A stretch of DNA of 64,000 nucleotides. Source: a bacterium. Its GTDB lineage: Bacteria > Joyebacterota > Joyebacteria > Joyebacterales > Joyebacteraceae. Below, piece after piece: positions 1 through 6,920 of the stretch (position 1 is its first letter; each line of letters starts with the position of its first letter). The notes under the pieces were generated by a model. That model worked only from the letters and a program-made list of their open reading frames with translations. It was not told the DNA's origin and ran no database searches. The translations under genes were made by a program, and so were the position numbers. The stretch lies in assembly GCA_025782395.1 (NCBI GenBank), contig JALGZD010000219.1, forward strand, positions 141,560 to 205,559, read 5' to 3'.

Positions 1-212
1 GCGCCAGGGTGGATCTCGATACCGGTCAAGAGACGCACCCCCTGCGAGATGAACCTCGGCAGGAACGGCACCTTTAGTTTCCAGAGCCCATGGCTCACAC
101 GGTGAGCCATAGCCGCGTGAAACCCCGGGTATGTCAACACTATCTCGAGAACACCGCAAACGCCCCTGGCAGCCGGATCCCTCGCCATCGCAGCTCTGAT
201 AAGATCGATCAT
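1..212 (-). CDS. cysE: Serine O-acetyltransferase, N-terminal fragment
   Basis: The reverse strand from 212 down to the window edge encodes 70 residues of a CysE-type serine acetyltransferase; the rest lies outside the window. Visible motifs are RDPAAR (about residues 11-16), the LTYPGFHA block (about 26-33), which is a hallmark of the CysE N-terminal domain, a MAHRVSHGLW helix and the LLTGIEIHPGA segment that leads into the left-handed beta-helix. The enzyme makes O-acetylserine from serine and acetyl-CoA in cysteine synthesis. The ATG at 212 has a strong GAGGAG ribosome site upstream. The gene diverges from gltX across about 290 bases. The motif match is strong although the gene is truncated. 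Confidence 0.85.
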   Translation of the reverse strand, partial: MIDLIRAAMARDPAARGVCGVLEIVLTYPGFHAAMAHRVSHGLWKLKVPFLPRFISQGVRLLTGIEIHPG

Positions 213-405
213 TCTTCCGCTCCTCGCGATCCCGGACTTGTGGCCCGCGCAGCCGGGGTATGCGCCGCGCGCAGCCGGGACGCACCTCCACATTCGGTCG
301 GCGCACGCAGGCCCGCTGTGCCTGTTTCGGCTCACGCTGTAATTGTGTGGGCAAGGACCGTGCCAGCCTCGATTTCGGAGGCCGGTGGTTCTCCACACGT
401 CGATC

Positions 406-435
406 TTGACATCGCCGTTCACGCGCTGCTATAGT
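406..435 (+). promoter_or_regulatory. Sigma-70-type promoter for gltX
   Basis: TTGACA at 406-411 and TATAGT at 430-435 are separated by 18 bases, about 66 bases before the gltX start. Both hexamers are near consensus. The rest of the 213-501 gap between cysE and gltX shows no gene; apparent forward reading frames there are antisense to cysE. Confidence 0.65.
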
Positions 436-501
436 ACTATTCTGACATCGGGCCTCTCCCAGCGAGGCCTGTTTCTTCATCCAGCGATGGGATGGTTTCA
501 C

Positions 502-1974
502 ATGAGCGAGACGAGAGTCAGATTCGCTCCAAGTCCGACCGGGTACCTGCACATGGGAGGCGCCCGCACGGCTCTGTTCAACTGGCTTCTTGCGAAACAC
601 AGTGGCGGCCGCTTCATCCTCAGGATCGAAGACACTGACAGGAAACGGTCCACGACGGAGTTCCTCGACGCGATCCTCGAGGATCACAGATGGCTTGGAC
701 TCGTTTGGGATGAGGGTCCGAAGATCGGCGGGGCTGCCGGCCCCTACTTCCAGTCGGAGCGAGCTGACACCTACGCTCCGCTCATCCAGAAGCTTCTCGA
801 TGAGGGTTCTGCGTACAGGTGCTTCTGCTCTCCGGAGGAACTCGATGACCGCAGAAGCAGGTCCTCGCAGAAGGGACACGATTGGAAGTATGACAGGAAG
901 TGCGCCGCGCTCTCCAAAGAACAATCAGCGGAGCATGACGCGGAAGGTCGCTCCTCTGTCGTGCGGTTCAGGATCCCGGACGGCAAGACGAGCTTCGATG
1001 ACATGGTGTTGGGCCCTGTGGAAGTGGATAATCAGGAACTGGACGATCTGGTGATTGCGCGCTCGGACGGAACGCCTACCTACAACTTCGTCGTAGTGGT
1101 GGACGACAGCCAGATGGGAATCACGCACGTCGTGCGTGGAAGCGACCACCTCTCCAACACACCGAAGCAGATACTGATAGCCAAGGCACTCGGGACAGAA
1201 CCGCCGGAGTTCGGCCACCTGCCGCTTGTGTTCGGTCCGGACAAGCAAGTGCTCTCCAAAAGGCGCGGCGCGGTTGCCATCGGCGAGTACCGCCGGAGAG
1301 GCTATCTTCCGGAGGCCCTCGTCAACTACATGGCGCTTCTCGGATGGTCCTGCGGCGGCGAGCAGGAGTTCTTCAGCCTAGATGAACTGGTTGCCGAGTT
1401 CGATATCTCGAAAGTCAGCAGAAAGGCGGCGGCCTTCGACCCTGAGAAGCTGGCCTGGATGAACGCTCAGTGGATCAAACGACTCTCGGTTCCGGAAAGA
1501 ACGGCGCGAGTGGTACCGTTCCTGGCGGCCGCCGGCTTGGTCAGTGATACCCCGGACGAGAAGAAACTGGCTGAGCTTGAGCGAATTGTGCATCTCATCG
1601 ACGATCGTTTGAAGACACTGGCCGACATCGTCGAACATGCGGGCTTTTTTCTTGCGGCCGACATCACCTTCGATGATATTGCCGTTGAGAAGGTGTTGAC
1701 GAAGCGCGAGAGTGTGAATATACTTGATGGGTTGTATGGACTTCTGTCCGATGCTCCTGATTTTGAGTCGGAGACGATTGAAGAGCTCACCCGGCGACTC
1801 GCGGAGAAGCGGGGCGTGGGTGTCGGGAAGGTCGTTCGACCGGTGCGCGTTGCAGTGACCGGCAAAGAGGTAAGCCCCGGGATCTTCGAGACGCTCTCTC
1901 TCCTCGGTCGCGAGAAGGTGCTGGCAAGGCTGAAGGCCGCGAGCGAGCTGGCGTCGACGCTGACAACCGAGTAG
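502..1974 (+). CDS. gltX: Glutamyl-tRNA synthetase
   Basis: This class I aminoacyl-tRNA synthetase charges tRNA-Glu with glutamate in the cytosol. The HIGH-equivalent motif lies in SPTGYLHMGG (residues 11-20), and the KMSKS loop appears as LSKRR (251-255), as usual for GluRS. The 490-residue length from the ATG at 502 is normal. An upstream GTG-type start in the same frame would add 53 unconserved residues across the promoter, so 502 is preferred. tRNA-Gln begins four bases after the stop codon and tRNA-Glu follows, so all three are probably one transcript. No glnS or gatCAB is visible, so it cannot be decided here whether the enzyme also misacylates tRNA-Gln. Confidence 0.95.
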   Translation: MSETRVRFAPSPTGYLHMGGARTALFNWLLAKHSGGRFILRIEDTDRKRSTTEFLDAILEDHRWLGLVWDEGPKIGGAAGPYFQSERADTYAPLIQKLLDEGSAYRCFCSPEELDDRRSRSSQKGHDWKYDRKCAALSKEQSAEHDAEGRSSVVRFRIPDGKTSFDDMVLGPVEVDNQELDDLVIARSDGTPTYNFVVVVDDSQMGITHVVRGSDHLSNTPKQILIAKALGTEPPEFGHLPLVFGPDKQVLSKRRGAVAIGEYRRRGYLPEALVNYMALLGWSCGGEQEFFSLDELVAEFDISKVSRKAAAFDPEKLAWMNAQWIKRLSVPERTARVVPFLAAAGLVSDTPDEKKLAELERIVHLIDDRLKTLADIVEHAGFFLAADITFDDIAVEKVLTKRESVNILDGLYGLLSDAPDFESETIEELTRRLAEKRGVGVGKVVRPVRVAVTGKEVSPGIFETLSLLGREKVLARLKAASELASTLTTE

Positions 1975-1978
1975 CTTC

Positions 1979-2052
1979 TGGGGAGTCGTCTAGTGGCAGG
2001 ACAGCGGACTCTGGATCCGCCGGCGGAGGTTCGACCCCTCCCTCCCCAACCA
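1979..2052 (+). tRNA. tRNA-Gln (anticodon CTG)
   Basis: A complete cloverleaf can be folded. The acceptor stem TGGGGAG (1979-1985) pairs with CTCCCCA (2042-2048), the anticodon stem GCGGA/TCCGC carries the loop CTCTGGA with anticodon CTG, and the T-arm has the GGTTCGACCC core. The CCA end is encoded (2050-2052). It reads CAG codons. It starts only four bases after the gltX stop codon. Confidence 0.93.
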
Positions 2053-2059
2053 TGATTAT

Positions 2060-2134
2060 GGCGCCATCGTCCAGTGGCTAGGACGCCGGCCTCTCAAGCC
2101 GGTAACACGGGTTCGATCCCCGTTGGCGCTACCA
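2060..2134 (+). tRNA. tRNA-Glu (anticodon CTC)
   Basis: The acceptor stem GGCGCCA (2060-2066) pairs with TGGCGCT (2124-2130) with one G-U pair. The anticodon stem CCGGC/GCCGG carries the loop CTCTCAA with anticodon CTC, and the T-arm GGTTCGATCC is standard. CCA is encoded (2132-2134). It reads GAG codons. Seven bases separate it from tRNA-Gln, so the two are probably processed from one gltX transcript. Confidence 0.95.
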
Positions 2135-2139
2135 AGTGA

Positions 2140-2172
2140 AGAGAGCGGAGCGCGTGTAGCGCTCCGCTCTCT
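2140..2172. terminator. Intrinsic terminator between converging gltX-tRNA and histone-like units
   Basis: A perfect 13-base-pair stem (2140-2152 with 2160-2172) closes a 7-base loop and is followed by the pyrimidine-rich CTTTCTCT. It sits five bases after tRNA-Glu and just beyond the end of the convergent lysine-rich gene, so it may serve both strands. Confidence 0.75.
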
Positions 2173-2178
2173 CTTTCT

Positions 2179-2481
2179 CTATCGGAAGACTCCCGCTACT
2201 TCTTCTTGCGGACAACCTTCCTCTTCGCCGGCTTCTTCTTCGCGACCTTCTTCTTCGCGACCTTCCTCTTCGCCGGCTTCTTCTTCGCGACCTTCTTCTT
2301 CGCGACCTTCCTCTTCGCCGGCTTCTTCCGCGACCTTCTTCTTCGCGACCTTCCTCTTCGCGACCTTCTTCTTCACGACCTTCTTCTTCGCGACCTTCTT
2401 CTTCACGACCTTCTTCTTCGCCGGCTTCTTCTTAGCAACCTTCTTCTTCGCCGGCTTCTTCTTCGCCGTCTTTACTGCCAT
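2179..2481 (-). CDS. Lysine-rich histone H1-like protein, frameshifted
   Basis: The ATG at 2481, preceded by AAGGAGGT, opens a frame of near-perfect KKKPA/KKKVA repeats like those in H1-like bacterial nucleoid proteins (Hc2-like or AlgP-like tails). After residue 51 (about position 2328) the frame changes and the protein becomes an acidic EEEGREEEAG repeat ending at 2179. Adding two bases at the break (GGAAGAAG where the repeat would predict AAGAAGAAG) restores the lysine frame, which then runs to a TAG at 2196-2198 for about 95 residues, ending KRKVVRKKK. So the basic protein is probably the real one, and the deletion is a sequencing or assembly error, a recent mutation or, less likely, a programmed shift. 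The predicted role is non-specific DNA binding and compaction. Confidence 0.7.
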   Translation of the reverse strand: MAVKTAKKKPAKKKVAKKKPAKKKVVKKKVAKKKVVKKKVAKRKVAKKKVAEEAGEEEGREEEGREEEAGEEEGREEEGREEEAGEEEGCPQEEVAGVFR

Positions 2482-2739
2482 TGGTCCTTTACCTCCTTGA
2501 CCCCAGTCCGCGCCCATTCGCGGAGGGACAATCTGGCCGACCCGGCTTCCTCTCACGTCCGCCACGCACGCCCTTGCTCCGGAACGCACCGGCGTCCACC
2601 ACTCGTTGATGATCACTCGTGCGATGAGACCCGAAGTGCGCCCGCCCAAGTCACACCGGCGCATACACGAAGCCGTGAACATCAACAGTCAACAAGTGAC
2701 AAAGAACTCAAGAGAACGGAACATACCGCTCACCCGTCA

Positions 2740-2768
2740 CATATAGGATGGTGTTTCGGAAGTGTCAA
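2740..2768 (-). promoter_or_regulatory. Sigma-70-type promoter for the histone-like gene
   Basis: On the reverse strand TTGACA (2768-2763) and TATATG (2745-2740) are spaced by 17 bases. The predicted start lies about 250 bases upstream of the lysine-rich ORF, leaving a long leader (2482 to about 2733) in which I see no convincing gene. Confidence 0.55.
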
Positions 2769-2876
2769 GCGAAAAGTGCGCGCGCCGGTCGCGACGAACG
2801 CGCGCAAGAGTTGTGCGACCGATGATGACGACTACGATGATCGTGTCGAAGTGTATCTCGATCGCTCTCGTTTCCA

Positions 2877-2928
2877 TCGCGCGAAACTCGAATCAAGCGC
2901 AGTCTTGATCGCGTGAAACTTGAATCGA
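2877..2928. repeat. Imperfect 20-bp direct repeat in a non-coding gap
   Basis: TCGCGCGAAACTCGAATCAA (2877-2896) and TCGCGTGAAACTTGAATCGA (2909-2928) match at 17 of 20 positions and are 32 bases apart. They lie between the stop codon of the beta-CASP gene and the promoter of the histone-like gene. The 2769-2972 stretch otherwise shows only scattered TCGAA-like words and no gene. Confidence 0.4.
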
Positions 2929-2972
2929 GAATTGAATTGCACCGATCGAAGTTGGAGTGCACGAGTCGAACA

Positions 2973-4364
2973 TCACAGTTGAATCGTCTCACCGTCAATT
3001 GGAACCGAGACGTTTGCGAACCCGTCCGCTGTGAGGCTATGCCCAAACGCGATGGCCTGATCCTCACTTCCATGAACCACGATGGTGCGTCTCGGAGGTC
3101 GCTTTATCCCGTTCGCAAACGTGAGCAGTTCATCGCGATCCGCGTGCGCGCTGAATTCATCGAAGACCTTGACTCGAGCCTTCAATGGGTACTCCTGTCC
3201 GAAGATCCTCACGATCCGATTCCCTTCAGCGATTCGCCTGCCAAGTGTGTGCTCTGCCTGGTAGCCGACGATCAGGACCGCATTCTTGCGGCGGGTGATG
3301 TTGTTCTTGAGGTGGTGGAGTACTCGGCCCGCCTCGCACATCCCGGAGGCCGATACGATCATCATGGGACCGGGGCGTCTGTTGAGTTTCTTGGAATCGC
3401 CGGCCTCCATGACGTACTGAACGCGAGAGAAACCGAGAGGGTCGTCCCCCCTGCCTATCAGTGCCTTCATCTCAATATCGAAGCACTCAGTGTGCTTGCG
3501 GAAGACCTCCGTTGCGCGAACCGCCATCGGGCTGTCCACGTAGATCGGAAACTCTGGAATCCTCCCAGCACGCATGAGTTCATGAACACAGTAGAGTACC
3601 CTCTGCGTTCGCCCCACGGCGAACGACGGTACTATGATCTTCCCTCGCCGCCGAACAGCATCAGAGATAAACTGTGCCAATTCGTCGTTCACGTGATCCA
3701 TCGAACTGTGTGTGCGTAAGCCGTACGTGCTCTCCGTGATCAGAATGTCGGCCGAAGAAACCTGATACGGATCCTTCAGAATCGGCACATCCTTCCTGCC
3801 GAGATCTCCTGTGAACACCACCTTCCGAGAGTTGCCTCTTTCATGCGCGTCGATCTCGAGAAGCGCCGACCCGAGTATATGGCCGGCGTCGCGCCACGTA
3901 GCCGTGACGCCCGGAGCAACTCCTGTCGGAACGTCGTAGTCAACACCACAGAAATGCCCGAGCGCTTTCTCAACGTCTTCAACAGTGTAAATCGGATGAA
4001 GCACCGACTCCCCTCGCTTCCTCCGACGCTTGTTGAGGTACGAGAGATCGTGGCTCTGTACGAACGCGGAATCACGCAGCATGATGTCGCAGAGATCGAC
4101 CGTCGCATGTGTTGCGAAGATCTTTCCTGTGAATCCGTGCTTGACCAGCGTTGGGATACTGCCGCAATGATCAACGTGCGCGTGCGAGAGAAGAAGAACG
4201 TCGATCGAGGCCGGATCGAACGGGAGATTCCTGTTGCGGCGCTCACTCTCTGCTCTTCTTCCCTGAAAAAGCCCGCAGTCGAGCAGAACCCGTATTCCAC
4301 CCACCGACAGCACATGCTTCGAGCCGGTAACGTTTCTCGCGGCGCCGTGAGCAGTGAATTCCAT
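2973..4364 (-). CDS. Beta-CASP metallo-beta-lactamase RNase (CPSF73/YSH1-like)
   Basis: This 463-residue protein has the full set of motifs of the MBL/beta-CASP/RMMBL family of RNA-processing nucleases: HAHVDH zinc ligands (61-66), GHILGS (161-166), FTGDLG (184-189), ESTYG (211-215), the beta-CASP cap from about 225 to 385 with PSFAVGRTQ and SASGM, and the C-terminal FSAHAD (404-409) and VVHGSE histidine motifs. Family members are cytosolic zinc-dependent endo- or exoribonucleases. The subgroup is the bacterial homologues of eukaryotic CPSF73 rather than RNase J. The gene stands alone, diverging from the thiamine operon, and is read from an ATG at 4364. The RNA target cannot be told from sequence. 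Confidence 0.88.
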   Translation of the reverse strand: MEFTAHGAARNVTGSKHVLSVGGIRVLLDCGLFQGRRAESERRNRNLPFDPASIDVLLLSHAHVDHCGSIPTLVKHGFTGKIFATHATVDLCDIMLRDSAFVQSHDLSYLNKRRRKRGESVLHPIYTVEDVEKALGHFCGVDYDVPTGVAPGVTATWRDAGHILGSALLEIDAHERGNSRKVVFTGDLGRKDVPILKDPYQVSSADILITESTYGLRTHSSMDHVNDELAQFISDAVRRRGKIIVPSFAVGRTQRVLYCVHELMRAGRIPEFPIYVDSPMAVRATEVFRKHTECFDIEMKALIGRGDDPLGFSRVQYVMEAGDSKKLNRRPGPMMIVSASGMCEAGRVLHHLKNNITRRKNAVLIVGYQAEHTLGRRIAEGNRIVRIFGQEYPLKARVKVFDEFSAHADRDELLTFANGIKRPPRRTIVVHGSEDQAIAFGHSLTADGFANVSVPIDGETIQL

Positions 4365-4559
4365 GTGTCCTCTTTCGCTCGAGTCAGAAGTTCACATCAG
4401 GAGAAACACCAGGGATTCCGGTAACTCAGCACACCATGTCGACCACAGAGACTGACGGCTATATGATTGACCGATGCTGAACCGTGTGGTAGGTTATACG
4501 AAGTTACAGAGTCGCTCAAGCATCGGATTCGAGCGTGGGCGACAAGAGATGCGCCGAGA

Positions 4560-4639
4560 TCGTTGGGGGAGGCCGGAAAGCGGCCTGAGAGAAACGACCC
4601 TTCGGACCTGAACTGGGCAATGCCAGCGTAGGGAAACGA
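4560..4639 (+). promoter_or_regulatory. TPP riboswitch (THI box)
   Basis: The stretch holds the conserved TPP-aptamer words in order: CGGCCTGAGAG (about 4580-4590), GACCCTTCGGACCTGAAC (about 4596-4613), then TGCCAGCGTAGGGAAA (4621-4636). Closing helix P1 can be drawn between TCGTT (4560-4564) and AACGA (4635-4639). It lies 108 bases before the thiazole synthase start and should switch the downstream thiamine genes off when thiamine pyrophosphate is abundant. Confidence 0.92.
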
Positions 4640-4658
4640 CTCGGGAGAACGCGAATGC

Positions 4659-4703
4659 CGCGGGGCTCCCCTGTCTGGAACAAGGGTCCCGCGTTTCTTT
4701 GTT
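4659..4703 (+). terminator. Attenuator terminator of the TPP riboswitch
   Basis: CGCGGG (4659-4664) pairs with CCCGCG (4688-4693), with further pairing inside (CCCCTGT with ACAAGGG), followed by TTTCTTTGTT (4694-4703). Its place between aptamer and start codon suggests that ligand binding favours premature termination. No clear antiterminator was worked out. Confidence 0.65.
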
Positions 4704-4747
4704 GCTCAGCTGTCCGCGACAACTGCAGAAAGGCATGGGAGAGAACG

Positions 4748-5536
4748 ATGATCAGTGATGTTGCCGTCACAAGAGCCATATCGCAGCGGTTCTTCGAGAA
4801 GTTCTCCGAGTCACTGGAACTGGACGTGGCCATCGTGGGAGCAGGACCGGCCGGGCTGGTCGCCGGCAGATACCTGGCGGAGGCCGGAAAGAACGTCGCC
4901 CTCTTCGAGAGCAAGCTGTCGACCGGCGGCGGCATCTGGGGCGGAGGAATGCTCTTCAACGAGATCGTGGTCGGGAAGGACGCCCTTCCGATCATGGACG
5001 ACTTCGGGATAGACTACCACCCGCACGACGCAGGATGCTACACGGCGGACGCAGTGCAGACTGCCGCGGCTCTCGCGTACGGTGCAAGCAAGGCAGGGCT
5101 CAGGGTTTTCAACACATGCAAGGTCGAGGATGTGATCTTCTCGCGCGACCGTGTCTCAGGTGTGGTCATCCTCTGGAGCCCCGTCATCGCGGCCGGCCTT
5201 CACGTTGACCCTCTGTCGATTTCCGCGCAGGTCGTGCTGGATGCCACCGGCCATGATTCGGACATCGTTCACGTCGCCGTCCGGAAGATGGGCATCAGGC
5301 TCGCGACGGAGACCGGAGGCATCGTAGGCGAGAAAAGCATGTGGGCCGAGAACGGCGAGAAGACCGTCGTCGAGAAGACCGGCGAGGTCTTCCCTGGGCT
5401 GTACGTGTCCGGCATGGCCGCAGCAGCGGTCCACGGCGGCTACAGGATGGGTCCCATCTTCGGGGGCATGCTTCTCTCGGGCCGGAAGGTCGCGATGCAG
5501 ATCCTCACCGAGCTCGGTAACGGCAGCACGCCGTGA
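4748..5536 (+). CDS. thi4: THI4-type ADP-thiazole synthase, sulfide-dependent form
   Basis: This 262-residue FAD/NAD-binding-fold protein makes adenylated thiazole, the thiazole half of thiamine, from NAD and glycine. The dinucleotide motif GAGPAG (31-36), the GGGIWGGGM segment (60-68) and DATGHD (165-170) are THI4 signatures. The loop AGLHVDP (149-155) has His152 where the plant and yeast suicide enzymes have the sulfur-donating cysteine. The same loop is found in methanogen enzymes, which use free sulfide with iron and turn over repeatedly. That implies an anaerobic, sulfide-containing niche. The ATG at 4748 follows GGGAGAGAACG; an upstream in-frame ATG at 4655 overlaps the attenuator and is rejected. 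It is the first gene of the riboswitch operon, 40 bases before thiE. Confidence 0.9.
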   Translation: MISDVAVTRAISQRFFEKFSESLELDVAIVGAGPAGLVAGRYLAEAGKNVALFESKLSTGGGIWGGGMLFNEIVVGKDALPIMDDFGIDYHPHDAGCYTADAVQTAAALAYGASKAGLRVFNTCKVEDVIFSRDRVSGVVILWSPVIAAGLHVDPLSISAQVVLDATGHDSDIVHVAVRKMGIRLATETGGIVGEKSMWAENGEKTVVEKTGEVFPGLYVSGMAAAAVHGGYRMGPIFGGMLLSGRKVAMQILTELGNGSTP

Positions 5537-5576
5537 TGTCTCGACACATCCACATGCAGCACCAAGGGAGCCGGCC

Positions 5577-6245
5577 ATGAATCCGGATGGAGGCGGCCTC
5601 GGCAGCAGACTCACAGGGAGCGGACTCTACCTCGTCATCACTGCCCCGAACGTGCCGCACATCGAGCTGGCACGCGCAGCGGTCGAACGCGGTGTCCCGG
5701 TCATCCAACTCAGGGAGAAGGAGCTTCCGGATCCCGAGCTGCTGGAACTCGCGCGCGCCTTGAGAAATCTGACCGATGGAACCGGGACCAGGTTCATCGT
5801 CAACGATCGCCCCGACATCGCCGCGGCCGTGCGTGCGGATGGTGTCCACATCGGAATGCGGGATACCGACGCTGCTGTTGCTCGAAGAATCGTCGGACCT
5901 GACGCAATAGTCGGGCTCTCCGTGAACACAGTTGCCGACGCAATGGCCGTAGAAGCGGACGTGGATTACTTCGGAGTGGGGCCGGTGTTTCCAACCGACA
6001 CAAAACCGGATGCTGACGACCCGGTCGGAGCTGACAGGATAACCAGCATCACGAGGGCCGTGCCCGGTATTCCGGTAGTTGCCATAGGTGGACTCAAGCC
6101 CGGAAACGTCGCGACAGTAGTGGCGGCCGGAGCAAGGTTCGCGGCCGTCGTGTCCGCCGTCTGTTTCGCAGACGATCCCGTCGCCGCGATCGACATTGTG
6201 CAGAACGCCCTTGCCACGAGCGCTGATCGATCCGGACAAGGATAG
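5577..6245 (+). CDS. thiE: Thiamine-phosphate synthase
   Basis: ThiE joins hydroxymethylpyrimidine pyrophosphate to the thiazole phosphate to make thiamine monophosphate. The 222-residue TIM barrel shows the expected motifs: QLREK (44-48), NDRPD (76-80), GVHIG (89-93), GVGPVFPT (133-140) before a short loop with a lysine, and AIGGL (169-173). Length is normal. It follows the thiazole synthase and shares its riboswitch control. A 9-base-pair hairpin without a U-run (6254-6280) lies between it and the next gene and may act as an mRNA stability element or weak terminator. Confidence 0.93.
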   Translation: MNPDGGGLGSRLTGSGLYLVITAPNVPHIELARAAVERGVPVIQLREKELPDPELLELARALRNLTDGTGTRFIVNDRPDIAAAVRADGVHIGMRDTDAAVARRIVGPDAIVGLSVNTVADAMAVEADVDYFGVGPVFPTDTKPDADDPVGADRITSITRAVPGIPVVAIGGLKPGNVATVVAAGARFAAVVSAVCFADDPVAAIDIVQNALATSADRSGQG

Positions 6246-6303
6246 AACACTATGGTGATCCCGACATGATGGGGATCGCCCACAACCGTAACACGCAGGA
6301 GGC

Positions 6304-6894
6304 TTGCGAATCGTCTACGACATTGACGGGCAGAACAATCACGAGAATCTCAAGTACTGTCCGCGCTGCGGAACGCTCTTGGGCGTGAGGGGGCTGCGCG
6401 GACACCCGAGACCCGTGTGTCCCAACTGCAGCTACATCCTCTATCTGAATCCCGCGCCGGTCACTGCCGTCATCATCGAGCGCGATGGCGCCATCTTGCT
6501 CGTCAGACGCAGGTACCCACCGGGCGAAGGACTCTGGTGCCTCCCTACCGGGTTCATCGAGCAGGAAGAGACGCCGGAGGAGAGCGCAGTGCGTGAAGTC
6601 AAGGAGGAGACCGGGCTTCAGATTGAGGTAGACAGCTTGTTCGATTCATGGTCGAGCAGTGAGGATCCGAGAACTCCCATCGTCTGTTTCGCCTTCACGG
6701 CACACATCCTCGGGGGTACGCTTGCTCCCGGTGACGACGCCGCGGACGCCCGCTTCTTCATGCTCGCTGCTCTGCCTGATGACATCGCATTCGCGAGCCA
6801 TCACGCCACACTCGAGAGGTACTCCCAGAAACTCCCGCGCGGCGATCGCCGCCGGAGCAGACGACCACCGTACGATCCCGACCCCAACATGTGA
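6304..6894 (+). CDS. Nudix hydrolase with N-terminal zinc ribbon
   Basis: The 196-residue protein starts with a four-cysteine zinc ribbon (C19, C22, C39, C42) like that of NADH pyrophosphatases and then a Nudix domain whose box (about 83-105) has the G-x5-E-x7-R-E-x2-E-E-x-G pattern complete. It should hydrolyse a nucleoside-diphosphate-linked compound. Its place in a thiamine operon suggests cleavage of an ADP-thiazole or a pyrophosphate intermediate, but that is inference. The start is awkward: the only usual start codon after the in-frame stop at 6289 is TTG at 6304, one base after an AGGAGG box, which is too close, so the true start may be slightly downstream and non-canonical. The tail is very arginine-rich. 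Confidence 0.8.
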   Translation: MRIVYDIDGQNNHENLKYCPRCGTLLGVRGLRGHPRPVCPNCSYILYLNPAPVTAVIIERDGAILLVRRRYPPGEGLWCLPTGFIEQEETPEESAVREVKEETGLQIEVDSLFDSWSSSEDPRTPIVCFAFTAHILGGTLAPGDDAADARFFMLAALPDDIAFASHHATLERYSQKLPRGDRRRSRRPPYDPDPNM

Positions 6895-6920
6895 GCGCGA
6901 ACAGAAAGGATCAGCAAGGA

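Noticed and set aside
90..434. Forward 114-codon reading frame before gltX
   Set aside because: It is antisense to the clear cysE fragment at 1-212, has no conserved domain and runs through the gltX promoter.
2221..2470. Forward TTC-rich frames opposite the lysine-rich gene
   Set aside because: They are the complement of the AAG-rich repeats and encode only Phe/Leu/Arg repeats; the reverse strand has the ribosome site and promoter.
4467..4500. Possible promoter of the thiamine operon, TTGACC and TATACG
   Set aside because: The spacing is 22 bases, too long for a normal sigma-70 promoter; the true promoter was not identified.
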